A DNA stretch of 64,000 nt from Shewanella ulleungensis (GCF_014648315.1 NZ_BMQW01000002.1:615675-679674); one strand, 5' to 3'. Positions 39,802-48,269 are shown, counted from the first letter of the stretch. The notes: a model not told the origin generated them from the sequence alone. A program made the numbers and translations.

Positions 39802-41169
39802 TTGAATTTCAAAGTGCGTATCGAAAATGTTCAGCATATAAAAGCAATGGAATTCAAGGTAGACCTTTCGTCTAATAAAATAATATGTCTTACTGGAAAG
39901 AATAGCGTAGGAAAAACAACTCTAACTCGTGCCATTAGAAATTTATCTATAAATAATACTTTTCAAGAAACTGCTGCACCATATATTTTTAATAATACTA
40001 GCTCAGTCAAGTATTATATTGATGATATCTATATAAAATTTGTATACAATTCAAAACTGAAAACTATAGATACACGTCAAGAAATCAATGACTTGATCAG
40101 AAAGCTTGCAGTTGTTGAGCTCCCAATTCCTTATGGCGACCGTTTTAATCATTTTAGGAAATTATCTGATATTGATAGTGAGATTCGAAGTGAAATAGCT
40201 TTAGGGCATTATACTATACCCACAGAACTAATTCGTTTTCTAAATCAAGTTTATCAAAACGATCGCTTCTTAAATTTGAAGCAATTAGTCGTAAAGGGCG
40301 ATGTGTACTACTTTATCCTAAAAGATGAGACTGAACGGTTTTACATTAGAGAGGATTATCTTAGCTCCGGTGAATATTTTGTAATAAGCTTGTTTAAACA
40401 TATACAAAAAAGAAATAAATTCATTGTAATTGATGAAATAGATATTTCACTTGACGCTAGTGCTCAGGTTAATTTAATAAAATGTTTACGTCAGTTTTGT
40501 TCTGAGTATGCTGTAAATATAATTTTCACTACGCATTCTTTAGCTGTTATGAAAACTTTGTGCGATGATGAGTTATATTACATGGCATCTAATGATGAAG
40601 CTGTTGTTACTATAAAAAATACGTCTTATAATTTTGTAAAAAGTATTATGTATGGTTTTAATGGGTATGATAGATATATTTTAACTGAAGATAAGTGCTT
40701 AGTTGATTTTATGAATTATCTTCTCAGAGAAAATGATAAAACTACTTTCTTTAAATATCAGATAATCCCAATTGCTGGAGGGACTCAGGTTATTGATTTG
40801 ATGAGGAAAAATTCAGAGACGCCTTTTCTTGTTGAAAATGAAAATCATATCATATCAGTACTAGATGGTGATCAATTGAACGAAAAGTACCATCAAGACC
40901 TAAGTAATGTCTTTTTCTTACCATTTTCTAGTGTAGAAAAAGAAGTTTATCAAGGATATCTAGATAATGATCCAAAATTACCTCGTGTAGTTAGAGTTGA
41001 TGGCGGAAACTTTTCAAAGAAAGCTAAAAATTATTATCATCAAATAATATGTATATATAATAGTAAGCAATTAATGACAGAGTATCAGGTTTATAATTAT
41101 TTATGTTCTAAATTTCCTTCGGAAACATCCGACTTAAAAGATATCTTAGTCAGATTTTTAAATGGTTAG
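39802..41169 (+). CDS. OLD-like ATPase-TOPRIM effector of the retron-like system
   Basis: This 455-residue protein starts at TTG 39802, one nt after the RT stop, with GGTGA upstream. The ABC-type ATPase has Walker A GKNSVGKTT (about 33-41), signature LSSGEYF, Walker B FIVIDEIDISL and H-loop FTTHS. A C-terminal TOPRIM-like nuclease part follows (YILTEDKCLVDFMNYLL with the catalytic Glu, and ISVLDGDQ with the DxD). This is the overcoming-lysogenisation-defect architecture, known as the effector of Eco8-type retrons; it is thought to be released upon phage attack to stop infection. No separate HNH partner is adjacent. Confidence 0.85.
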   Translation: MNFKVRIENVQHIKAMEFKVDLSSNKIICLTGKNSVGKTTLTRAIRNLSINNTFQETAAPYIFNNTSSVKYYIDDIYIKFVYNSKLKTIDTRQEINDLIRKLAVVELPIPYGDRFNHFRKLSDIDSEIRSEIALGHYTIPTELIRFLNQVYQNDRFLNLKQLVVKGDVYYFILKDETERFYIREDYLSSGEYFVISLFKHIQKRNKFIVIDEIDISLDASAQVNLIKCLRQFCSEYAVNIIFTTHSLAVMKTLCDDELYYMASNDEAVVTIKNTSYNFVKSIMYGFNGYDRYILTEDKCLVDFMNYLLRENDKTTFFKYQIIPIAGGTQVIDLMRKNSETPFLVENENHIISVLDGDQLNEKYHQDLSNVFFLPFSSVEKEVYQGYLDNDPKLPRVVRVDGGNFSKKAKNYYHQIICIYNSKQLMTEYQVYNYLCSKFPSETSDLKDILVRFLNG

Positions 41170-41187
41170 ATTTTAATTAATTTTACA

Positions 41188-41478
41188 TCAAGTTAGAATC
41201 TTTTGTAAGAGTTCCTGTTTCTCATCAAGTGGGAGTATTTTAATTTCACTCACCAACCTATCTACTTTCGACTCATGTTGAAAAGTCCCTAGCAAATGAG
41301 CTGTAGTGATCCCTAGCTCCTGCCTAACATTCTCAATATCTAAATGCTTGCGATAATACTAATATCGCTATGACCTAGCAGCTTACTGGTGGTTTGAATG
41401 TTACCGCCTCGCATGACGCTCCAACAGGCTATAATTCGCCTTAAATCAGCTCTCGCTTTTTATCTCACTGCGCAAGCC
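41188..41478 (-). pseudogene. Tyrosine-recombinase 3' relic A
   Basis: The minus strand encodes a decayed integrase C terminus: the LLGHS motif is readable, then a deletion of about 10 nt removes the STYAH segment with the catalytic Tyr. The frame ends after TTAHLLGTFQHESKVDR-like sequence near 41188, 19 nt past the ATPase stop. It is closely similar to relic B at 43123-43480. The N-terminal two thirds are missing. Confidence 0.82.
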
Positions 41479-41735
41479 TGCTCGGTGATGAGCCACCGTG
41501 CCTGACTTTTTGATAATGTAACTCCTGCGGCTAAGTAGGAAAGAAAGACAGTTTTAAGCTTCGATTGACTTATTCGCTCAGATATTTATGAGTCTTCACC
41601 CTTTCTGATACTCTAGGTCATACCATGCGAAAAAATAGGCTTAATTTCAAGCTAATACATTATTAAGTTGGACTTGTTGAAGTCATAATATACTGCTAGA
41701 TTCGTAAGCAGAACATTATATTACAAGGATACGTA
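41479..41735. other. Non-coding stretch after integrase relic A
   Basis: Some further decayed integrase-like sequence may continue to about 41510. No other gene, RNA or strong hairpin seen. Confidence 0.4.
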
Positions 41736-42139
41736 ATGAAAAAATATTTATAATTTTGGTTGGAGTCGCTTTCTCTAGTATTGCTCAATCTGAAGCCGAT
41801 CCTAATTTCTTATGTACGAATAAAAGGTTGTTTGATGCTGGTCAGAGTGTAAAACCAAGCGAGAATATAGAGGTATATGCAAGCTGTAAAAAAAATGACC
41901 TTATTTTAGTCAATACTCGATTATTAGGTGTTTTATGCGATATGAAACAACCAATTATTCAGCTTGATGCAACAGAGTTTACCAAACAAAATGCATATTG
42001 TTACTATCGCGGCAGCCCCAGAGAAGTCAGAAGTGACCAAGAAGATCAGATCGGTGCCAAGGAACTAGAACGTAAACGTGTAGAAGCTGATCGTTCACGG
42101 AAAGAACTTGCCGACATATTGAGCTCTAATAAAGGGTAA
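41736..42139 (+). pseudogene. Small secreted protein gene with a 1-nt frameshift in an A run
   Basis: From ATG 41736 (ribosome site AAGGA) the frame stops after five codons. Adding one A to the run of six A after the ATG restores a continuous signal peptide (MKKIFIILVGVAFSSIAQ) running into the long frame that ends at 42139. The mature part (about 110 residues) has Cys pairs (FLCTNKR, YASCKKND, GVLCDMK, NAYCYYRG) and a charged C-terminal helix. A TTG at 41756 could start a short form without a signal. Sequencing error, true decay or slippage-based phase variation are all possible. Function unknown. Confidence 0.6.
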
Positions 42140-42237
42140 ATTTTAATATGTGGATTCTAAAAATAAGTAAAACTTACTCTTAATCGTTATCAAATTAGTA
42201 AGTAACTTATAAACAATCAGCATAAGGATTATGTTTT

Positions 42238-43134
42238 ATGAGTAGCAGAACACCATTCGACTACCCTGATGACTATCTTAAAATCTGGAGAGTATCTGGT
42301 AAAAATGCAGCTAAAATTATTCAAAATGAATTCTTTAAGGATGTAAAGCCTGCTTCAGTAAGTGCCAGATTTCAAAAAACAACTAAAACTTTTTGGTTAT
42401 TAATTCAATCACCATCACCTAATATTCGATTGATATCCCTAAAGTTTAGGCCACCAATTCCATATTCTCAACTTTCAATTAGAGTATGGTTTTATGAACG
42501 TAATGAGAAGCTTGTTAATGATGTAATCAATTGCAAACAAACGTCAATTGATGACCATTTAGTCAGTTGCTACAAAGCTGCACATAACAATTATGAAAAA
42601 TCAATAAAAGAAATTCCCATAGTTGGAATTGAGTATGTTTTTGATAATATTAGTCCGCTATTTGATGGAAATAAAATTGAAAATACATTGTTAAAGTTCA
42701 TGAGAGGAGCTTTACTTCATATTGATTCTGTTAAGAACGGAACAGTTAATTATCAAGTATTCAATGACTTCCCTGATGAAATATCAGCAAATTATTTAAT
42801 ACAGAATAAACATAGTTTTTTCGAAGGAACAATAACTGAGATAAAAGTTAATAAATATGAACGAAGTATTAATGCTCGCAATGCATGTATTAATCATTAC
42901 AAAGCTATTTGCAGCGTTTGTTATTTTGATTTTTATAAGACATATGGAGATATTGGTAAGAATTTTATACATGTACACCATAAGGTTGAACTCGCAAAAA
43001 TAAATAAAGAATATCAGGTAGATCCCATAAACGATTTAATCCCTGTTTGTCCCAATTGCCACGCAATGCTTCATAGAACCAAACCAGCAATGACTACCGA
43101 ACAACTGAAAAAGATCTTAAGTTTATCTAGTTAA
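42238..43134 (+). CDS. HNH endonuclease (McrA-like C-terminal domain)
   Basis: This is a 298-residue protein. The N-terminal domain (1-190) is of unknown fold. A linker NKYERSINARNACI leads into a C-terminal HNH nuclease (about 215-290): CSVCYFDF and CPNCHAML zinc-knuckle Cys, catalytic FIHVHHKVEL, and DLIPVCPNC. This HNH type is common in restriction enzymes that cut modified DNA, so a defence role is plausible, with the N-terminal part as reader (inference). AT-rich; its stop overlaps the end of integrase relic B on the other strand. Confidence 0.85.
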   Translation: MSSRTPFDYPDDYLKIWRVSGKNAAKIIQNEFFKDVKPASVSARFQKTTKTFWLLIQSPSPNIRLISLKFRPPIPYSQLSIRVWFYERNEKLVNDVINCKQTSIDDHLVSCYKAAHNNYEKSIKEIPIVGIEYVFDNISPLFDGNKIENTLLKFMRGALLHIDSVKNGTVNYQVFNDFPDEISANYLIQNKHSFFEGTITEIKVNKYERSINARNACINHYKAICSVCYFDFYKTYGDIGKNFIHVHHKVELAKINKEYQVDPINDLIPVCPNCHAMLHRTKPAMTTEQLKKILSLSS

Positions 43135-43480
43135 GTGAATTATCAGCTCTCGTTTTTCTTCCTCTGAGAGCTGTTCAATCTCCCTCATTACCTTATCAAC
43201 CTTCGACTCATGCTGAAAAGTACCTAATAAATGAGCAGTAGTGATCCCTAACTCTTGTCTAACATGCTCAATATCTAAATGAGCATAGGTGCTTGCTGTG
43301 ATACTGGCTCTTGTTTAAATCCCTAGGGCTATGGCCTAGCAGTTTACTGGTGGTTTGAATGTTACCGCCTCGCATGACGCTCCAGCTGGCGATGGTTCGC
43401 CTTAAATCGTGAATGGTGACAACTCTTTTGAAAGTGCAGGCCTTTTTCAGTGCCACTAAGCTCTGCGCGTTCTGTGATGC
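43123..43480 (-). pseudogene. Tyrosine-recombinase 3' relic B
   Basis: C-terminal part of an integrase on the minus strand: VTIHDLRRTIASWSVMRGG and KLLGHS (catalytic Arg and His), then a frameshift near 43320, then ASTYAHLDIEHVRQELG with the catalytic Tyr. It ends at TAA 43123-43125, overlapping the HNH gene stop. N-terminal part absent. Closely similar to relic A, but this copy keeps the Tyr. Confidence 0.85.
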
Positions 43481-43742
43481 GATGCCAAATCACTCAACCC
43501 AAAACTTTCAATACTTCAAGGTGGGTGTATAGCGACTGGTTTTTATTGTATTTTAAAGCGCTATTTACATTGCTGATAACGTGAACTGACTGACTTTTAT
43601 CAGCGGAAAATATCGGCGATGCAGAACATGAAATGGATAATTTTGAATGGCTTGCTTAACTTAGCTGTGGCTAAATTAGATTGACCATGGCAAAGTCAGC
43701 AGGCGCTCATTATTGGTGACCTGATAAAAAGGACGACAAAGT

Positions 43743-44549
43743 ATGCTAAATGCAGATGATGTATTGATTAGAAATAATGTTAAGTTAATCGGTAAGGGCA
43801 GTAAAACGCTGTTTCTTGCTCATGGTTTTGGATGTGACCAAAACATGTGGCGCTTTTTAATCCCTGAACTGGCAAAGCATTTCAAAATTGTATTATTTGA
43901 TTATGTTGGTTCGGGTGCTTCTGATATTTCTCAATACAGCAAAAAACGCTATAGCAAACTTGAAGGATATGCTGAAGATATTATTGAAATTTGTGAAGCG
44001 TTAAAGCTCACTGATGCTATTTTTGTTGGTCATTCGGTCAGTAGTATTATTGGTGCAATAGCTGCAATTGAGAAACCGACGTTGTTTTCGAACTTGATCA
44101 TGGTTTGCCCATCACCGTGTTTTTTAAATTTTCCTCCAGAATACCTCGGTGGCTTTGAAAAAGAAGATCTTGAAGAATTATTGAACCTAATGGATAAAAA
44201 CTATATTGGCTGGGCTAATTATTTAGCACCATTAGTCATGGGAACCAATAACTCTGATGATCTGATTGGCGAGTTATCTGGCAGTTTTTGTTCTACTGAT
44301 CCTGTTATTGCCAAAAACTTTGCTGAAGCGACTTTTTTATCTGATTATCGTTATCTTTTGAAAGAGATTAAGCAACCGTCATTAATTTTACAAAGTGAAA
44401 ATGATGCGCTGGCATCAACCTCAATTGGTGAGTTTATTGCCAGTGAAATAACCCATAGCCAGCTTAAAGTTATTGCAGCCGATGGCCACTGCCTGCATAT
44501 GACACATCCTGATGCTATTATTAAATCGATAATAGAATATGCGAATTAA
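43743..44549 (+). CDS. RsbQ-like alpha/beta hydrolase
   Basis: This 268-residue cytoplasmic hydrolase of the RsbQ/KAI2/D14 group has nucleophile Ser in FVGHSVSSIIG (about 97), Asp in LQSENDALAS (about 217) and His in ADGHCLHMTHP (about 246). FLAHGFGCDQNMWR supplies the oxyanion hole. In Bacillus, RsbQ acts with the PAS-phosphatase RsbP in energy-stress signalling; plant relatives sense karrikins and strigolactones. Here the partner, 5 nt downstream, is a PAS-GGDEF protein, suggesting a small-molecule input to c-di-GMP. Ribosome site AAGGAC. Confidence 0.9.
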   Translation: MLNADDVLIRNNVKLIGKGSKTLFLAHGFGCDQNMWRFLIPELAKHFKIVLFDYVGSGASDISQYSKKRYSKLEGYAEDIIEICEALKLTDAIFVGHSVSSIIGAIAAIEKPTLFSNLIMVCPSPCFLNFPPEYLGGFEKEDLEELLNLMDKNYIGWANYLAPLVMGTNNSDDLIGELSGSFCSTDPVIAKNFAEATFLSDYRYLLKEIKQPSLILQSENDALASTSIGEFIASEITHSQLKVIAADGHCLHMTHPDAIIKSIIEYAN

Positions 44550-44554
44550 CTACC

Positions 44555-45469
44555 TTGAAAACACTTAAGTTGGAGGGGGATACCTCGATTGGTTTCTCTC
44601 CGGATAGTTTCCCGTGTGGGGTATTAGTGACTGACCCCTCAAGAATGATTACCTATGTAAATTCATATTTTACCAGTGAGCTAATGTGGCCGCCCGGCGA
44701 TCTTATAGGTAAAAGTGCTGATGTTATATTTACTCAATCTTCTCGAATATTTTTTCAAAGTTATTTAATTCCAACACTGTTACATGAAAAGATTTGCGAA
44801 GAGATGCAGCTGATTATATTCAATGCTTTAGGAGTGCGTATTCCGATAACGGTGAACGCACGTTTAAGTGAGGATGGCTGTATATATTGGAGTTTTTTCA
44901 ATGCATCTAAACGAGACCAGCTCTATGAAGAATTAATCAAAACAAGAGAAACATTAGAGGATCAGGCCGAGAAGTTGATGTTGCTGGCGTCTACAGACGA
45001 GTTAACCGGTTTACTCAATCGAAGGGAAATGAAATATCGAAGCACTTTAGCCCTTGAACAAGCTGCAAGGTCTAAGCAATCGGTAGGTTTGTTAGTACTC
45101 GATATTGACCATTTTAAAAAAATTAATGACACCTTTGGCCATTTAGAAGGTGACCGAGTGCTGAAGGAGCTAGGCGGGTTATTGAAGGGATTTTGCCGTC
45201 AAACAGATTTTGTCTCTCGATTTGGCGGAGAAGAGTTTTTGATCATGTTACCGGATACGAACAAAAGTGATACTGAATTATTTTGCCAGCGGCTGCACAA
45301 GTTAATTGCTCAAATTAAACTGGGTGATAGTGGATTAACAGTCAGTATAGGGGTGAGTATTAGCGCAAAAGATATATCATTTACAAGTTTATTTACTCAG
45401 GCTGATAATGCTATGTATCAAGCTAAAACACTTGGCAGAAATAGAACCGAATTGTATTTGAATGCTTAA
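44555..45469 (+). CDS. PAS-GGDEF diguanylate cyclase (RsbQ partner)
   Basis: This is a 304-residue protein. A PAS domain (about 12-125; FPCGVLVTDPSRMITYVNSY) and a short coiled-coil linker precede a GGDEF domain (about 140-304) with active site RFGGEEFLIML and metal-binding Asp in VLDIDHFKKIND. It makes c-di-GMP. No RxxD inhibitory site is seen 5 residues before GGEEF. The TTG start at 44555 is uncertain: the strongest ribosome-like run (GGAGGGGG) is inside the frame at 44572. Operon with the hydrolase, which may supply the PAS ligand. Confidence 0.88.
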   Translation: MKTLKLEGDTSIGFSPDSFPCGVLVTDPSRMITYVNSYFTSELMWPPGDLIGKSADVIFTQSSRIFFQSYLIPTLLHEKICEEMQLIIFNALGVRIPITVNARLSEDGCIYWSFFNASKRDQLYEELIKTRETLEDQAEKLMLLASTDELTGLLNRREMKYRSTLALEQAARSKQSVGLLVLDIDHFKKINDTFGHLEGDRVLKELGGLLKGFCRQTDFVSRFGGEEFLIMLPDTNKSDTELFCQRLHKLIAQIKLGDSGLTVSIGVSISAKDISFTSLFTQADNAMYQAKTLGRNRTELYLNA

Positions 45470-45794
45470 GTCTAGGCACTGAGGATTAAGCAAGACAGAG
45501 GTCATTGTTATACAATGTGAGGCTGTAATAGCAAATGTTTCATATTTCAAACATAGAAATGGTTATTAACTTAATTTGCTCTAACTTTAATTGGTACAGA
45601 TTTAGATTGCAAAACGTTCACGCGATTGCTCTGCTCTAGAACTTTAACTAATTTTATTGACTATTTTTAGCACTTAAATAGCGATCCTAAGCAGTTATTT
45701 TGCTACGGAGTAATATTAGTTCCATTCATTTGTTACCGCTTTACTGGTTTAACGCTATAATTGCACCTCATTTTTTGTTGCCAGGAGCAATTGT
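45470..45794. other. Intergenic region, no clear content
   Basis: 325 AT-rich nt. A TATAAT at about 45757 may serve the next gene, with a poor -35. No RNA gene or repeat seen. Confidence 0.4.
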
Positions 45795-46274
45795 TTGTCA
45801 CACTCATATATTCCGTTTGAACTTTATAAGCGTAAGTGGATTTTTAACCATAAAGATTTGCCTGTGTCAGATGATGACAAGGCGTTGATTAAGCCATTGG
45901 CTGATAAAAGTGCCATGGAAGTATGGAATAAGTGGATAAGCAATAAAAGCAGCCGAGCAGAGCTATTTGAGAAAGGCGATTGGCCAGCAAAGCAAGATGC
46001 CTGGAGTGCAACTGAACATTGGCAGTCGGCGTGGGATTCTCATGATAATGCACTGCCTGAAGCCATTTTAGAACACATTCAATGGCCCGATGATACTGTG
46101 ATTTATTTTTGTTATGAAAAATATCAAGTGTTAGAAACTCGTTGGGATGTGTTTGTGCGCAACTGGAAATGCTTTTTGTTTTTTGATGATGGTCCAATTT
46201 TAATGGCGCCAAAACATAAACAAGCGTTGATGTTTGAGCAAAACGGCCAATATAAATTAGGTGTTAGAGGTTAA
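45795..46274 (+). CDS. DUF2947 family protein
   Basis: This 159-residue cytoplasmic protein of unknown function is Trp-rich (YKRKWIFNHKDLPVSDDD, EVWNKWIS, WPDDTVIYFCYEKYQV), typical of the DUF2947 group found in Shewanella and Vibrio. TTG start 45795 with AGGAG 7 nt upstream. Confidence 0.75.
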   Translation: MSHSYIPFELYKRKWIFNHKDLPVSDDDKALIKPLADKSAMEVWNKWISNKSSRAELFEKGDWPAKQDAWSATEHWQSAWDSHDNALPEAILEHIQWPDDTVIYFCYEKYQVLETRWDVFVRNWKCFLFFDDGPILMAPKHKQALMFEQNGQYKLGVRG

Positions 46275-46409
46275 CGTTAACCACTAAATTGAGTATAAAT
46301 TAGTTTTTAAACCATGTGTTTGATTTTGCTGCGTCAGCGTAATGCCGCAAGATTTATTAAAACGGATGGTTAACACTTTATGAATAACAAATTATATAAA
46401 AGAGATAAC

Positions 46410-46982
46410 ATGAATTTTTATGCATTAATCGGTTTGGCTTTTTCGGTGTCATTGCTAACCCTCGCACCAACAGCAGCTCAGGCCAAAATCGTTGCTGATG
46501 TTAATGTTGCCGATCAAGTGATGTTTGCTGAGCAAACCCTAGTGCTTAATGGTGCTGGTGTGCGCAGTAAGTTTTTTATGGACTTATATGTTGGCAGCTT
46601 ATATTTGCCCGTTAAAGCAAGCCAATTAGATAGCGTGCTCGAGCAACCGATTGCGGTTATTCAATTAACCATTACCTCTGGGATGATCACCTCAGATAAA
46701 ATGCGCAGTGCAATTGAAGAAGGGTTTGACGCGGCAACCGATAACAACATTGGTTCGATAAAATCTGATATTCAAGATTTTACCCAATTGTTTGCCGATG
46801 AAATTGTCGAAGGTGATCAATTTACTTTTGTGACTCAAAAAGGCAAGGGTGTGACCAGTATTAAAAATGGTCAGGTTCAAGGTAACATTGCGGGTGAGGC
46901 ATTTCGTCAGGCTTTGTTGAAGATTTGGTTGGGCGATCGTCCTGCACAAGACAATTTAAAGCAGGATATGTTAGCGCAGTAA
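46410..46982 (+). CDS. Chalcone-isomerase-like periplasmic protein
   Basis: This is a 190-residue exported protein: signal peptide MNFYALIGLAFSVSLLT ending TAAQAK, then a CHI-like domain (LVLNGAGVRSKFFMDLYVGSLYLP; IQLTITSGMITSDKMRSAIEEG). Bacterial members bind fatty acids or have unknown roles; flavonoid chemistry is not implied. I chose ATG 46410 (AGAG upstream, classical signal); an in-frame ATG at 46380 would add 10 residues. Confidence 0.82.
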   Translation: MNFYALIGLAFSVSLLTLAPTAAQAKIVADVNVADQVMFAEQTLVLNGAGVRSKFFMDLYVGSLYLPVKASQLDSVLEQPIAVIQLTITSGMITSDKMRSAIEEGFDAATDNNIGSIKSDIQDFTQLFADEIVEGDQFTFVTQKGKGVTSIKNGQVQGNIAGEAFRQALLKIWLGDRPAQDNLKQDMLAQ

Positions 46983-46988
46983 ATCAAC

Positions 46989-47300
46989 TGCTAGGTTCTA
47001 TGGCGCTAGGTTCTAGGGCGGACTACGTCCTACTAGGTTCTAGGGCGACTAAGTTCTGCTAGGTTCTAGGGCGACTAAGTTCTGCTAGGTTCTAGGACTA
47101 CTAAGTTCTGCTAGGTTCTAGGGCGGGCTAAGTTCTGCTAGGTTCTAGGGCGACTAAGTTCTGCTAGTTTCTAGGGCGACTAAGTTCTGCTAGTTTCTAG
47201 GGCGACTAAGTTCTGCTAGTTTCTAGGGCGACTAAGTCCTGCTAGGTTCTATGGCGGGCTAAGTTCTGCTAGGTTCTAGGACAGATTATGTCCTGCGCGA
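46989..47300. repeat. CTAG-dense tandem repeat, about 26-bp unit
   Basis: About twelve imperfect copies of a unit like CTGCTAGGTTCTAGGGCGAC + TAAGTT fill the spacer between two convergent genes. Variants swap GGTT/GTTT and GACT/GGGCT. More than 20 CTAG tetranucleotides are packed here, a motif usually rare in gamma-proteobacteria. Degenerate copies continue to about 47350. Confidence 0.92.
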
Positions 47301-47379
47301 CTGGGTTTATAAGTTTCTAGCCGCAAAGCGTCCTAGCAGCGCTCTAGGCTGTTTTTAGTACCATGACCTCTAGGCTTTA

Positions 47380-47805
47380 TTAAGCTGTAAAATCATTACC
47401 TAAACTAGAAATTGTCGAGGTTTTACCTTTGTCATTATAGGTAAGGCTTGTGGCATTACGGCTTACCTGTAGCGCCTGAGCTAAACGATTGATTGTGGCT
47501 ATGTTGTGTTCTATCAAGCTAGAGTTTTGCGTGTTGATGTGTTTGCAATCAGCAAGAATAGCTTTGGCGGATTCAACTTTTTGAGCTAGCTCTGGGATTG
47601 AGGCCAGTTTTTCGGCCTCAGGGTGCGCGGCTAGCTTTTCATCTGTTGCTTTGAGTAAGCTCATTCGTTGCATTTTATCTTTAGCGAGTGCTAACAGTTT
47701 GTCGGCATCTTGCTTGAGTAAGGCATCTTTTTCTTCAATGATGAGCTGTTTAAGCAGAGTGAGAGTTTGATGCTGAGCATCAAGTAGCACAGTTAAGTCT
47801 GTCAT
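47380..47805 (-). CDS. flgN: FlgN, chaperone for FlgK/FlgL
   Basis: This 141-residue helical cytoplasmic chaperone keeps hook-junction proteins FlgK and FlgL export-competent. Mostly coiled coil (LKQLIIEEKDALLKQDADKL) with the FlgN-type C terminus. Last gene of flgA-flgM-flgN in order of transcription; its stop faces the CTAG repeat. Confidence 0.88.
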   Translation of the reverse strand: MTDLTVLLDAQHQTLTLLKQLIIEEKDALLKQDADKLLALAKDKMQRMSLLKATDEKLAAHPEAEKLASIPELAQKVESAKAILADCKHINTQNSSLIEHNIATINRLAQALQVSRNATSLTYNDKGKTSTISSLGNDFTA

Positions 47806-47900
47806 ATATTACTCTTTGGTTTACGTAATCAACACTTCCCTATGATGCAAAAATGCACCGATAAAGAAGGTTAAAATACAATAAAGAGTAACGGACTAGG

Positions 47901-48230
47901 CTACTCTTTATCGAACGATAGGCCACTCAGTTCAGCTTCAAAACTAGCGATATTAGCCGCTAATTTTTCTGGGTCGACTTTATAACGACCTTCTGAGATA
48001 GCTTGTTTTATTTCGGCGACCTTTTTTTGATCTACTTCAGGTAATGCAGCCATTTTGGCTTGAGCACTTTGCAGCTGTTGTGCTTGTGAAGTAATGCTGA
48101 CCGAATCATTTTTAACCGGTGCGGCAGACTTTTGTGGCGCAGCAGTGTCTGTTTGTGAAGTAGACTGCGTATCACGTGCTGTTCGCATCTGTGTATTTGT
48201 CGCAGTATTGTGCTTAATATCAATTGCCAT
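47901..48230 (-). CDS. flgM: FlgM, anti-sigma28 factor
   Basis: This 109-residue protein binds FliA until secreted through the finished hook. Disordered Gln/Ser/Thr-rich first half; C-terminal sigma-binding helices (VSITSQAQQLQSAQ, KVAEIKQAISEGRYKVDPEKL). Own sigma28 promoter upstream, plus read-through from flgA. Confidence 0.92.
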   Translation of the reverse strand: MAIDIKHNTATNTQMRTARDTQSTSQTDTAAPQKSAAPVKNDSVSITSQAQQLQSAQAKMAALPEVDQKKVAEIKQAISEGRYKVDPEKLAANIASFEAELSGLSFDKE

Positions 48231-48269
48231 GTGAGGCTCCAGCGTAATGTATCAGGTTTTCCATACAGG

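Larger units (their letters stand above)
32686..43480. mobile_element. tRNA-Arg-associated integrative element, partly decayed
   Basis: The element begins at the tRNA-Arg 3' end and contains an AlpA-like protein, a gpA-type replication endonuclease, unknown genes, a retron-like module, an HNH module and two relics of a tyrosine recombinase on the minus strand. No intact integrase, capsid, tail or conjugation gene is seen. The right end is set by the last integrase relic; I found no clear repeat of the tRNA end there, so attR is unresolved. The right half is much more AT-rich than the flanks. It separates flgT from flgN. Confidence 0.75.

Noticed and set aside
39802..41169. Septu/PtuA-type ATPase needing a separate HNH partner
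   Set aside because: The protein carries its own TOPRIM-like motifs, and the HNH gene at 42238 lies beyond an integrase relic in a different module.
43480..43742. attR copy of the tRNA-Arg 3' end
   Set aside because: No recognisable match to the tRNA 3' sequence could be found by eye between the integrase relic and rsbQ.
46989..47300. CRISPR array in the 26-bp repeat region
   Set aside because: No unique spacers; units vary internally and abut.
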